From assembly GCF_014863585.1 (NCBI RefSeq), contig NZ_CP062253.1:2072501-2136500 (forward strand): 64,000 nt of DNA. Reading direction: 5' to 3'. This document shows, piece by piece, positions 48,648 through 57,609 of this stretch. Source of the stretch: Pseudomonas gozinkensis (lineage in GTDB: Bacteria; Pseudomonadota; Gammaproteobacteria; Pseudomonadales; Pseudomonadaceae). The translations under genes and the position numbers were made by a program. The notes beneath the pieces were generated by a model, which searched no databases, was not told where the DNA came from, and saw only the letters and a list, made by a program, of their open reading frames with translations. The stretch's first letter is position 1. Each line of letters opens with the position of its first letter.

Positions 48648-49515
48648 GCGTCTCGCCCGGCGCTTCCTCGGGAATGTTATGCCCAACGCCGGCCAGCACC
48701 CGCCGCACATAAGGTCCGGTGAAGTGGTGCGCATCTTCATCGTCCACCGGCGCAGTGCCTACACCATCATCGGCACCGCACAACGAAATCGTCGGAACGC
48801 TGATCGCCGGTTGTTTCTCCAGTGCCTGCTCCACCCCTTCCAGCGCCGGATCGCCCGGCGCATACATGAAACGATGGCGATAAGAGTGAATCACCACCTC
48901 GACGAAATCCGGATTGTCGAACGCCGGTGCGCTCAGCGGATAACGCTCGGCGTTCCGCGCCCAGGTCGGCGACCACAACTGCCACAGCAACTCGCACAGC
49001 GCCCGACGATTCTGCGTCAGCCCTTCAACGCCACGGGGCGTATGGAAGTAATACTGATACCAGTAGCGATGCTCGCTCTGCGGATCCAGCGGCTGGATCG
49101 AGTTCGGTATGTCTTGCAGGTTGTAGCCATCGCCCGTCACCAACCCGCGCACCCGCTCAGGAAACAGCGCCGCCACAATGCACGCCGCCCGACCACCCCA
49201 GTCATAACCGCACAATGTCGCTTGCTCGATACCCAGTGCATCCATCAGATCCAGCAGATCCTGAGCCAGCGCCGCTTGCTGGCCGGAGCGCAGCGTGTCC
49301 GGGCTGTTGAAACGGGTCGGCCCGTAGCCGCGCAGGTACGGCACGATCACCCAATAGCCTTTGGCGGCGAGGGGCGGGGCGATTTCGTCGTAGGCGCGGG
49401 GGGAGTAGGGGAAACCGTGAAGCAGGATGACCGGCGTGCCGTTTTCCGGGCCGTGATGCTCATAGGCGATGGTCAGGCTTTCAGTCTTGCAAAACTGCAT
49501 CACGGCTTGGGTCAT
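48616..49515 (-). CDS. Alpha/beta hydrolase, epoxide hydrolase or dehalogenase type
   Basis: A 299-residue hydrolase with oxyanion motif HGFPYSP (33-39) and an Asp nucleophile at 105 in CGYDWGGRA, which is typical of epoxide hydrolases and haloalkane dehalogenases and not of Ser esterases. The catalytic His is in GVGHNIPEEAP. No signal peptide. The C-terminal coding end overlaps the convergent regulator by 32 bases. The substrate cannot be told from sequence. Confidence 0.88.
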   Translation of the reverse strand: MTQAVMQFCKTESLTIAYEHHGPENGTPVILLHGFPYSPRAYDEIAPPLAAKGYWVIVPYLRGYGPTRFNSPDTLRSGQQAALAQDLLDLMDALGIEQATLCGYDWGGRAACIVAALFPERVRGLVTGDGYNLQDIPNSIQPLDPQSEHRYWYQYYFHTPRGVEGLTQNRRALCELLWQLWSPTWARNAERYPLSAPAFDNPDFVEVVIHSYRHRFMYAPGDPALEGVEQALEKQPAISVPTISLCGADDGVGTAPVDDEDAHHFTGPYVRRVLAGVGHNIPEEAPGETLKALLDLLQR

Positions 49516-49525
49516 ACGAGATTCC

Positions 49526-49915
49526 TCAAGTTTCAGCTTCCGCCACCTGATTGAAATACTTGCTGCGATCTGGCGTAAACGTCACCACCATCTTCGTCCG
49601 CGAGCAGGTCATGACCCGCTCGGCACCCAGATCAATATCCAGATCTTCCCCGCGCAACCCTTGCCACTGCGCAAGGTATTTCAGCGATCCGTATTTTTCA
49701 TTCTTCTTCAGGCTGCGACTGACCCCGCCTTTCCAGCCCAGCACCGGCAGTTCATCAGCGCTGCAGCGTTGAGCGAGGTCGGGGAAGCGGGCGGCGCGCT
49801 GGCGGCCGATTTCCCAGCATTTGATCAGGCCCTTGTCGGCGGCTTCCCACAGTTCGTCGCGCTTGAGGCCCGTGCGCAGTGGGGTGTCGATCTGGCGGTG
49901 GATGCGTTGGCTCAT
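49526..49915 (-). CDS. Conserved hypothetical protein
   Basis: A 129-residue protein that I do not recognise. It is rich in Arg/Lys and Trp (LIKCWEIGRQRAARFPDL, LAQWQGLRGEDLDIDLG), without signal peptide or membrane helix. The last part (ERVMTCSRTKMVVTFTPDRSKYF) looks like a beta-rich edge. It is 10 bases upstream of the hydrolase start on the same strand and may be cotranscribed with it. Confidence 0.7.
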   Translation of the reverse strand: MSQRIHRQIDTPLRTGLKRDELWEAADKGLIKCWEIGRQRAARFPDLAQRCSADELPVLGWKGGVSRSLKKNEKYGSLKYLAQWQGLRGEDLDIDLGAERVMTCSRTKMVVTFTPDRSKYFNQVAEAET

Positions 49916-50357
49916 TCTGGTTCCTTGAATCGGGTTTTTATTGGACAGCTCCGCTGTGCCCGTTGCGGTGGATGGTAGGGGGGGATGTAACCGCTGGCAA
50001 CAAGGTATTTCGGGGTGTAAGTACGAAGGATGGGGAAGGCTTGCAGGGAGGCTGACAAGTGTTTATCGGCTGTTAAACGCACGTGGCTGCAGCCAGATTG
50101 CTGTTGATAACCCGCATGGCCAATGTGCAACAGGATTCAGCGTTTGATGACTGAAGCGGGTATCAGGATGTTGACGTGTGGGAGGAAACCCATTGAGTCA
50201 GTCCTTTCCTACAAATGTTGAAGAGAAAGAGCATTTTTCTGACTGTGTCTGGTGCTTTTTCAGTTGGGAAGATCAGTAAATGGATGACGGAAAACGACCA
50301 GACATGACGAAGTCGCAGCGCGAATCGGTCATGTCCGGTCGCACAATTGCAGTTTGA
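49916..50357. other. Intergenic region with no supported gene
   Basis: The 442 bases contain short opposing frames (49912-50130 minus, 49941-50147 plus) without start signals. The right part carries the inverted repeat at 50297-50339. Confidence 0.5.
50297..50339 (-). terminator. Hairpin downstream of the A-T-R gene
   Basis: ACCAGACATGACGA-type arm (from 50297) and TCGGTCATGTCCGGT arm (to 50339) pair over about 12 bases; on the minus strand the hairpin is followed by CGTTTTCC. Confidence 0.6.
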
Positions 50358-53336
50358 TCACACCATGAAAGGCGATTCCTGAATCTTTTTCAGGTACGGG
50401 ATCAGCAGTTTGGCGTTGAACTCCGGCTCCTGTATGCCACTGCCTTCAAGAAAACGCTGGACGTTGGAACAACCCCAAAGATAGGTGTTTTGGTAAAGCT
50501 CCACGGTGGACTGATTGTCGACGATCTTGTCCCGAAACAGGCTCGACAGCGGATAAAGCGGGGCCCGTGGGTTGGTTTTCCAGAGATCGACCCAGTCGTT
50601 GAACGGCAGACGGGCGAAATTCAGGCCGCAATGGGTTTCCAGCCGGGCGAAAAAATCCTCAAGGGTCAGATTCTTCTCGGGCGAGGGGATGAGATTGAAT
50701 TTTTTGCCGAGGGCCAACGGGTTTCGGCAAATACATCCGATTGCCTCGCAAATGTAGTCGACGGTCGTGAGCCCTTCGCGCAGGTTGGTCAGTGCGGGTA
50801 TGGCCTTGAACGCCAGACAGGTCTGAATCAGACGGCTCCACCATTGATAGCCGGCGAATTCACCGGTGCGGCTGTCGCAAGTGGCGTAACCCAGCCGGAA
50901 GGTCATCAGTGGCAGGCCTTTTTCCCGGGCCAGATCGGCGATTTTTTCCATGACCCATTTGCTGCGCACATAACCCAGATCGGTCACGACGGCAGGCAGA
51001 TTCTGATCGATGTCGTCATGCTCATACATCGTGGTTTTACCGGTGTGCAGATGACCCCAGCTGTACACCGAGATGGTCGACAGCAGGATCAAAGGTTTGA
51101 GTCGGCCTTGGGCGGCAAAGTCGATGACCTGTTTAAGCCCCTCAACATTATCCTTCTTCATGTGGGAATAAGGCTGAATGAAATTGACGGCGCTGGCGGA
51201 GTGATGAACGACGTCAATCAGTTCGCACAGCCGTGCATACAGCGTTTGCTCAAGGCCAAGTTGCGGTTCGGACAGGTCGGCCGGGAAGATGTCGATGCGC
51301 ATCAGATCATTTGATTCGAGCCGGATTTTGTAGCGCTCAAGCGTGGCGATTACTCGTTGCTGGGCCAAAAGAGGGCTGGCGGCCCTCACTGGGCAATGGA
51401 TCTTCGCGTCGGTAGTCCTCAACAGTGTTTCAAGCAGATGAACGCCAATGAAGCCGGTAGCTCCGGTGAGCATGATGTGTTTCGGCGCTGTCAGTTGCTG
51501 CTCGTTGAAACGGTCGGCGGGAGCGAAAGTCGGCGGCAGGTTTATATCGTCCTGCAGTGCGCGCACCGGTTCGCTTTGCGGTATCGGGGCACCGGCAATC
51601 CTCCTTCGACTCAGTTCTGCGGCCAAGGCTTTGATGGAGCAGAACTCGTAGAAGTCCCGGATGTACGCAGGGGCCTGAAGTCGTTCCGAAATGTCTCGCA
51701 GGACAGCCGCTGCCATCAATGAGTGGCCTCCGATCTGAAAGAAGTCATCGTCAGTGGTGAAGTCGGCGTGGCCCAGATGCTGCTGCCAGATGGCGGCGAT
51801 GCGGGCCTCTGTTTCATTGGCGATATCGAATTTCGGCGCATCATTTGATGCGGCAGCGTAGCGTGCCTGAAGTGCCTGCTTGTCCGTTTTGCCATTGAGG
51901 GTGCAAGGAATGGCGTCCAGCAGAAAATAGCGCGCGGGCAACATGTAGTCCGGCACTTCTTTTTTCATGCCGATTTTCAAGGCACTGATCAGGTCGTTTG
52001 CCTGTGTATCAGCCGTGGCTACCACGAACGCAATCAGGCGTTTGCCGGCTGGCCCTTCGTTCGTGTCTATCCAGACGACTGCCGTCTTCACACCGGGCTG
52101 GCGCAAAAGAGCTGCCTCCACATCTCCCGGTTCGATCCGGTAACCGCGAATTTTCAACTGGTCGTCGTTGCGCCCCAGGTACTGAACGCTGCCGTCGGGC
52201 AAGAAGCGTGCGAGGTCGCCGGTACGATAAGCCCGCAGGTTGAGGGGTGGCAATGTGATGAAGCGCTGTGCGGTCAGTTCCGGACTGGACAGGTAGCCGC
52301 GCGCCAGGCATTGGCCGCTGATGTACAGCTCGCCAATGCTGCCCGCCGAAACGGATTCGAATTTCTCATCCAGAATGAACACTTGCGTGTCAGCGACCGG
52401 AAACCCTATCGAGGACACGCCGTGATCGCCGGACTGATCGAAAACCCGACACGTTGTATAGATCGTTGCTTCCGTGGGGCCGTAGTAATCCACCAATCTG
52501 TAGTTCAGGTCTTGTGTCTCGATGGACGGCAGTTTTTCACCGGCGGTAAACAGATACTGCAAAACCAGATTCGAGGTGTGGGGATGTCGGATCAATTCAC
52601 TGACCAGAACCGTCGGAACATAGGCATGAGTGATCAAGTGTTCGCAGTAGAAATCGTGCAGCTCCGGAACACTGCTGCGTATTTCGTCCGGCAGGATGTA
52701 AAGGGTGGCGCCAGCGCACAATGGTGCCCAGATCTCCCATTGCGACACGTCAAAACCAACACCGACCATCAGTGTCGAGCGGCAGTCGCTTGTCATTGCA
52801 AAGTGCTCGTTGTGCCATTCGATCAGATTCAGCAGCGAGTGATGTTCAATCTCGACCCCTTTGGGCTGGCCGGTCGTGCCGGACGTGAAAATCACGTACA
52901 CGACATCCTCGGGAGTGGGCATGCGCGATAGAGGCGCAGCGGATGATGGGTCCTCCAGAATTGCCTTGATTGAACGCTTGGGGACTGCACAATCCGTGGC
53001 ATCGTCACTGTCTGTAACCAGCACGATTTCAGCCGCGCATTGATCAATAATGTTGCGCTTGCGGTTATCCGGCAGACGAGCATCGATCGGGACGTGACAA
53101 GCCGTGGACTTGATGACCCCAAGCTGGGCGACGATCAGCTCGATGGAGCGATGCCCGATGATGGGCACCCGCTGGCCCTGCGTGATGTTGTTCTGAATCA
53201 GAAAACCGGCGACCTTGTCAATTTCGCTGTCGAGCTCAGCGTAAGTGACCTGTCGTTCAGGGCAGTGCAGGGCAATGTGATGGGGAAACTGCTTAACGTT
53301 TTGTTTGAAAAGCTCCAGGACAGTTTGAGGTTGCAT
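50358..53336 (-). CDS. Stand-alone NRPS-like enzyme: adenylation, thiolation, thioester reductase (A-T-R)
   Basis: A 992-residue single-module enzyme without condensation domain. The adenylation domain has TSGTTGQPKG (about 151-160), YYGPTEAT, YRTGDLARF and the A10 Lys in LNGKTDK (483). The carrier domain has FFQIGGHSLMAA with the phosphopantetheine Ser near 539. The reductase domain starts LTGATGFIGVHLLE (623-636, NADPH binding) and has the YVRSK catalytic pair. Expected chemistry: activate a carboxylic or amino acid, load it on the carrier, release it as an aldehyde (or alcohol). Pocket residues read by alignment to GrsA are D-V-W-A-F-A-Y-I-Y-K, for which I know no assignment. The start at 53336 is chosen because of GGAG upstream; 18 more codons are open. 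No tailoring partner is adjacent. Confidence 0.9.
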   Translation of the reverse strand: MQPQTVLELFKQNVKQFPHHIALHCPERQVTYAELDSEIDKVAGFLIQNNITQGQRVPIIGHRSIELIVAQLGVIKSTACHVPIDARLPDNRKRNIIDQCAAEIVLVTDSDDATDCAVPKRSIKAILEDPSSAAPLSRMPTPEDVVYVIFTSGTTGQPKGVEIEHHSLLNLIEWHNEHFAMTSDCRSTLMVGVGFDVSQWEIWAPLCAGATLYILPDEIRSSVPELHDFYCEHLITHAYVPTVLVSELIRHPHTSNLVLQYLFTAGEKLPSIETQDLNYRLVDYYGPTEATIYTTCRVFDQSGDHGVSSIGFPVADTQVFILDEKFESVSAGSIGELYISGQCLARGYLSSPELTAQRFITLPPLNLRAYRTGDLARFLPDGSVQYLGRNDDQLKIRGYRIEPGDVEAALLRQPGVKTAVVWIDTNEGPAGKRLIAFVVATADTQANDLISALKIGMKKEVPDYMLPARYFLLDAIPCTLNGKTDKQALQARYAAASNDAPKFDIANETEARIAAIWQQHLGHADFTTDDDFFQIGGHSLMAAAVLRDISERLQAPAYIRDFYEFCSIKALAAELSRRRIAGAPIPQSEPVRALQDDINLPPTFAPADRFNEQQLTAPKHIMLTGATGFIGVHLLETLLRTTDAKIHCPVRAASPLLAQQRVIATLERYKIRLESNDLMRIDIFPADLSEPQLGLEQTLYARLCELIDVVHHSASAVNFIQPYSHMKKDNVEGLKQVIDFAAQGRLKPLILLSTISVYSWGHLHTGKTTMYEHDDIDQNLPAVVTDLGYVRSKWVMEKIADLAREKGLPLMTFRLGYATCDSRTGEFAGYQWWSRLIQTCLAFKAIPALTNLREGLTTVDYICEAIGCICRNPLALGKKFNLIPSPEKNLTLEDFFARLETHCGLNFARLPFNDWVDLWKTNPRAPLYPLSSLFRDKIVDNQSTVELYQNTYLWGCSNVQRFLEGSGIQEPEFNAKLLIPYLKKIQESPFMV

Positions 53337-53500
53337 GATGACGCTCCGGTCAGTGCCCCGTCCAAACCGCATTTTGTTCTGTGTGGCCAAAAAATTGTGG
53401 GGCAGTTCTCATTTTAGAAAATGCTTCTGACCCAAAACCTTTGTTCCTAGAGTGTGTTTTTCTATGGATATTTCCATGGGAAATATAAGGAAGCCTTCAA

Positions 53501-55327
53501 TCAAGGCTGCCAGTAATTCTTCTCCCCACTCAACTTGCGATCCAGAAAACTCGCCGCGCTGATCAGCGCCAGGTGGGTCAACGCCTGTGGCGTGTTGCCC
53601 AAATGCCGGCCACGGTTGTCGAATTCCTCCGCGTACAACCCCAACGGATTGGCGTAACGCAGCAGTTGCTCGAATTCCAGGTGGGCCTTTTCCACTTGCC
53701 CGGCGCGAGCCAGACATTCGACGTACCAGAACGAGCACGCAGCAAAGGCGCCTTCGGTGCCGGACAATCCGTCGATACCCGCATCGTCGTTGCGATAGCG
53801 ATAAACCATGCCGTCACGCACCAGATGTTTTTCGATGGCTTCCAGCGTCGCCAGCCATTTCGGATCCTTGGCGCTGACGAAACGCACCAGCGGCATCAGC
53901 AGCATCGAGCCATCCAGCGCCGTGCCGCCCTGGTACTGCACGAAATGTCCGCGCTCTTCGTTCCAGAAGTTGTCCCAGATGTCGGCGTGGATCGCCTGAC
54001 GGGTCTGGTCCCAGCGGGCAAAGGGCGCCGGCAGCGAACGTTTCGAGGCCAGGCGAATGGCCCGGTCCAGCGCTACCCAACACATCAGGCGCGAATGCAG
54101 GAAGTGATGTTGCTCACCGCGCATTTCCCAGATGCCTACGTCCTTGGTCTGCCAGGTCTCACAGACCTGATCGACCACTTCCATCACATGTTTCCAGCCT
54201 TCGTGGGAAATCGCGTCGCCGTATTTGTTGACCAGATAAACGGCGTCCATCAGTTCGCCGAAGATATCCAGTTGAATCTGGTTGTACGCGCCATTGCCGA
54301 TGCGCACCGGTTTCGCGCCGCCATGCCCGGCCAAATGCGTGAGTTCGGTTTCCGGCAGTTCTTGGCGGCCGTCGATGGCGTAGAGGATGTTCAACTTCAT
54401 CGACTGGCCGCTGCAATCGCTGACCCGTCCGCGCAGCCAGCGCATGTAGGCGTTGGCTTCGTCGACAAAGCCCAGGCGCATGAATGCGTAGACGGTGAAG
54501 GAGGCGTCGCGGATCCAGGTGTAGCGATAGTCCCAGTTGCGCTCGCCGCCGGGTGTTTCCGGCAGGCCGAAGGTGGCGGCGGCGAGGATTGCGCCGTGCT
54601 GGCGCGAGGTCAGCAGTTTCAGGGCCAGGGCCGAGCGGTTGACCATTTCCCGCCAGCGGCCGCGATAGTTGGACTGGCCGATCCAGTCGCGCCAGAACTT
54701 CAGCGTGCGTTCGATGCACAGTTGTGCGGCGCCTTCGGCGAAACGTGGGTCGTCGCTGGCGCCGAGCATGAATGCCGCCGTTTGATCCTGCTTGAGAGTG
54801 AATTGCGCGACGGCTGCGTCGTTATCGACGCTCAAGGTTTGATCCGAGGCCAGCCGAAGTGTTGGCTGCCCGCTGGCGCTGAACAGCACATCCTCTTTGT
54901 TGATGACGGCGCGGGTTTCAGCGCGGGCGTAGTCATGCCGAACGGCGCAGCGCAGATGAAACGTTGCCTGCCCGCTGACCACCCGCACCCGGCGCATCAA
55001 CAGCGGCAGGGCGTCGTCGTTGTCGCCGATGGGCAGCAGGTCGGTGATTTCCACCACGGCGTGGTCGCTGAGCCAGCGGGTTTGCAGAACGTTGGTGTCC
55101 GGCAGGTAAATCTGTTCGCGCCGGGCATCGGGCAGGTCCGGAGCCAACTGGAAAATCCCCGCGTCGGGGGTATCCAGCAGCGAACAGAAGATCGACGGAC
55201 TGTCGAACTCCGGCCAGCAGAAGAAATCCACGCTGCCCTTGTCATTGACCAGCGCTGCACTGCGCATGTCGCCGATGATGCCGTGGGCGTCGATGGGGCT
55301 TTGTCGTTCGCAAGGATGCTCAGCCAT
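53501..55327 (-). CDS. Glycoside hydrolase family 15 protein (glucoamylase/trehalase type)
   Basis: A 608-residue cytoplasmic enzyme with an N-terminal beta-sandwich (IGDMRSAALVNDKGSVDFFCWPEFDSP) and a C-terminal alpha/alpha barrel with the family hallmark RNWDYRYTWIRDASF and later GTEGAFAACSFWYVE. Likely hydrolyses alpha-glucosides such as trehalose or malto-oligosaccharides. ATG 55327 has GGAG 10 bases upstream; GTG 55333 is possible. It overlaps the end of the SDR gene by 8 bases, so the two are translated together. Confidence 0.9.
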   Translation of the reverse strand: MAEHPCERQSPIDAHGIIGDMRSAALVNDKGSVDFFCWPEFDSPSIFCSLLDTPDAGIFQLAPDLPDARREQIYLPDTNVLQTRWLSDHAVVEITDLLPIGDNDDALPLLMRRVRVVSGQATFHLRCAVRHDYARAETRAVINKEDVLFSASGQPTLRLASDQTLSVDNDAAVAQFTLKQDQTAAFMLGASDDPRFAEGAAQLCIERTLKFWRDWIGQSNYRGRWREMVNRSALALKLLTSRQHGAILAAATFGLPETPGGERNWDYRYTWIRDASFTVYAFMRLGFVDEANAYMRWLRGRVSDCSGQSMKLNILYAIDGRQELPETELTHLAGHGGAKPVRIGNGAYNQIQLDIFGELMDAVYLVNKYGDAISHEGWKHVMEVVDQVCETWQTKDVGIWEMRGEQHHFLHSRLMCWVALDRAIRLASKRSLPAPFARWDQTRQAIHADIWDNFWNEERGHFVQYQGGTALDGSMLLMPLVRFVSAKDPKWLATLEAIEKHLVRDGMVYRYRNDDAGIDGLSGTEGAFAACSFWYVECLARAGQVEKAHLEFEQLLRYANPLGLYAEEFDNRGRHLGNTPQALTHLALISAASFLDRKLSGEKNYWQP

Positions 55328-56120
55328 TGCCACGGAACTCCGGATAGAGGCTCATGCCGCCGTCGATGAACAAGGTGGTGCCGACGATGTAGTCGGAGGC
55401 ATCGGAGGCGAGAAACACCACCGCGTTGGCCACGTCCTCGACATCGCCGATGCGACCGTAAGGGATGAGTTTGAGCAGGGCCTGGGCGGCGTCGCCTTCG
55501 GTGGCGTCTTTGTTGATGGCCGTGCGAATTGCCCCCGGCGCGATGCCGTTGATGCGGATGCGCTGCTGGCTGACTTCCTGGGCCAGGGTCTGCATCAATT
55601 GATCGACCCCGCCCTTGGACGCTGCGTAATTGACGTGCCCGGCCCAGGGAATGCGCTGGTGCACCGAACTCATGTGGATGATCTTGCCGGCGGCTCGCGA
55701 CACGCCTTCGCGCACGCCCTGGCGGTTGAAGATCTGCAGCGCGGCGCGGGCGCAGAGGAACTGGCCGGTGAGGTTGACGCCGATCACCGCGTTCCAGTCG
55801 GCCAGCGACATATCCACAGCCGCCGCGTCTTTTTGCAGGCCGGAATTGGCCACCAGAATGTCCAGGGTGCCGAAGGCGTCGAGGGTCTGCTGGAACAGCC
55901 GCTCGACGTCATCTTCCTTCGAGACGTCGGCACCGATGGCGATGGCCTGACCACCGTCGGCGACGATCTGCCGGGCCAGCGCTTCGGCGGGCTCGGCCTG
56001 GCGGTTGTAGTTGATGACCACGGCGGCACCGGCAGCGGCCAGGGCTTTGGCGGCGCCGTGGCCGATGCCGGAACTGGCGCCGGTGACGAGAGCCACTTGG
56101 CGGGCGAGGGAAATCTGCAT
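55320..56120 (-). CDS. Short-chain dehydrogenase, glucose 1-dehydrogenase-like
   Basis: A 266-residue classical SDR: TGASSGIGHGAAKAL nucleotide site, NSGLQ in place of NAG, catalytic Ser in MSSVHQ and Tyr/Lys in YAASK, and C-terminal GTTLFIDGGMSLYPEF, a tail typical of glucose 1-dehydrogenases. Overlap with the GH15 gene suggests that glucose released by that enzyme is oxidised by this one; this coupling is inference. Confidence 0.88.
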   Translation of the reverse strand: MQISLARQVALVTGASSGIGHGAAKALAAAGAAVVINYNRQAEPAEALARQIVADGGQAIAIGADVSKEDDVERLFQQTLDAFGTLDILVANSGLQKDAAAVDMSLADWNAVIGVNLTGQFLCARAALQIFNRQGVREGVSRAAGKIIHMSSVHQRIPWAGHVNYAASKGGVDQLMQTLAQEVSQQRIRINGIAPGAIRTAINKDATEGDAAQALLKLIPYGRIGDVEDVANAVVFLASDASDYIVGTTLFIDGGMSLYPEFRGNG

Positions 56121-56236
56121 GCAGGGTCGCGCCTTGGGTTGAGGGCTTAATTAGCTGACTGATGAGCGGCGGCGAGAGTTCATCCGCGTACATGAAATGA
56201 TCGACAGGTTTCTTTTGGGCGTTCCCGAGTACGCAT

Positions 56237-56287
56237 GGGACGCGGAGCGTCCCGGGCTGCATTCCCACGCGGAGCGTGGGAACGATC
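56237..56287. repeat. GTTCCCACGC-type palindromic repeat
   Basis: Two small hairpins, GGGACGC-GGA-GCGTCCC (56237-56253) and TTCCCACGC-GGA-GCGTGGGAA (56262-56282), then CGATC. Related to the elements at 12697 and 19877. The 310-base gap 56121-56430 shows nothing else. Confidence 0.8.
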
Positions 56288-56430
56288 AACGCCTCGGCGT
56301 GGGAGCGATCATCATGCGGCAGCGATTGGCCCTGCACGCCACAGGGACTTCACATTCCACCAACAATTGCGCGCTTCCCCGGCCGTCAGGCTTTGTGGCA
56401 ACTTGGCCGCCCCTGATGAGGCTGCATCCG

Positions 56431-57603
56431 ATGGCAAACCCTTACCGCGAACTGTTCAACGCCCCCGGCACCCGGGCTTTTGTGATTGCCGCGATGATCG
56501 CGCGCATGCCGATTTCCATGACTGGCATCGGCGTGATCACCATGCTTTCGCAATTGACCGGCGGCTATGCGTTGGCCGGCGGGGTGGCGGCGACGTTTGC
56601 GTTGGCCACGGCGTTTTGCGCGCCGCAGGTGTCACGGCTGGTGGACCGCTTTGGTCAGGGGCGGGTGTTGCCGGTGGCGGCGCTGATCGGCGGGGGCGCG
56701 CTGCTGATGTTGCTGCTGTGCACCCGTTTGCAGGCGCCGACCTGGACCCTGTTTGTCTGCGCCGCACTGGCCGGTTGCATGCCGAGCATGTCGGCGATGG
56801 CGCGGGCGCGCTGGACCGAAATCTATCGCGGCCAGCCGCAGTTGCAGACCGCGTATGCGCTGGAATCGGTGCTCGACGAAGTCTGCTTTATCGTCGGCCC
56901 GCCGTTGTCGGTGGGCTTGTGCGTCGGCGTGTTTCCCGAGGCCGGGCCGCTGGCGGCGTTGTTGATGCTGGCGATCGGCGTGACGGCGTTCGTCGCCCAG
57001 CGCAGCACCGAGCCGCCGGTGCATCCGCACGAATCGCAGCATCAGGGTTCGATCATTCGTTCGACCGACGTGCAATGGCTGCTGGCGTTGATGCTCGCCA
57101 TGGGCGTGATTGTCGGCGTGGTGGATGTGGTCAGCGTCGCGTTCGCCCAGCAGCAGGGCCAGCCGGCGGCGGCGAGCATTGTGCTGTCGGTGTACGCCAT
57201 CGGTTCCTGTCTGGCCGGTATCGCCTTCGGTGCAATGCGCTCGAAGCTGCCGTTGCCGCGCCTGTTTCTCTACGGCGGTCTGGCGACAGCGGTGACCACG
57301 CTGCCGTTGTTGCTGGCGAGCAACATTTTCGGGTTGGCCGTCGCGGTGTTCATCGCCGGGCTGTTCTTCTCGCCGACCCTGATCGTGGCGATGGCGTTGA
57401 TCGAGCGCATCGTGCCACCGGCCAAACTCACCGAAGGCCTGACCTGGCTGGTGACGGGTTTGAGCATCGGCGTGGCCATCGGCGCTGCCGGTTCCGGCGC
57501 ACTGGTGGATGCGTTCGGCGCGCGCAGCGGCTTCTGGCTGGCGATTGCCGCCGGGGCGGTGGTGCTGGGCTCTGCGGTGCAGAGCTTTCGTCACCTCAAA
57601 TAA
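56431..57603 (+). CDS. MFS transporter
   Basis: A 390-residue major facilitator permease with about 12 hydrophobic helices; LVDRFGQGRVLP is the loop 2-3 motif, and VTGLSIGVAIGAAGSGALVDAFG lies in the C-terminal half. ATG 56431 begins MANPYRELFNAPGTRAF with TGAGG upstream; further in-frame codons run back through a repeat. Homologues of this type are annotated as multidrug or sugar efflux; the cargo is unknown. It converges on the SCP2-JmjC gene with 6 bases between stops, next to the siderophore genes, so export of a metabolite is conceivable. Confidence 0.87.
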   Translation: MANPYRELFNAPGTRAFVIAAMIARMPISMTGIGVITMLSQLTGGYALAGGVAATFALATAFCAPQVSRLVDRFGQGRVLPVAALIGGGALLMLLLCTRLQAPTWTLFVCAALAGCMPSMSAMARARWTEIYRGQPQLQTAYALESVLDEVCFIVGPPLSVGLCVGVFPEAGPLAALLMLAIGVTAFVAQRSTEPPVHPHESQHQGSIIRSTDVQWLLALMLAMGVIVGVVDVVSVAFAQQQGQPAAASIVLSVYAIGSCLAGIAFGAMRSKLPLPRLFLYGGLATAVTTLPLLLASNIFGLAVAVFIAGLFFSPTLIVAMALIERIVPPAKLTEGLTWLVTGLSIGVAIGAAGSGALVDAFGARSGFWLAIAAGAVVLGSAVQSFRHLK

Positions 57604-57609
57604 TGGCGG

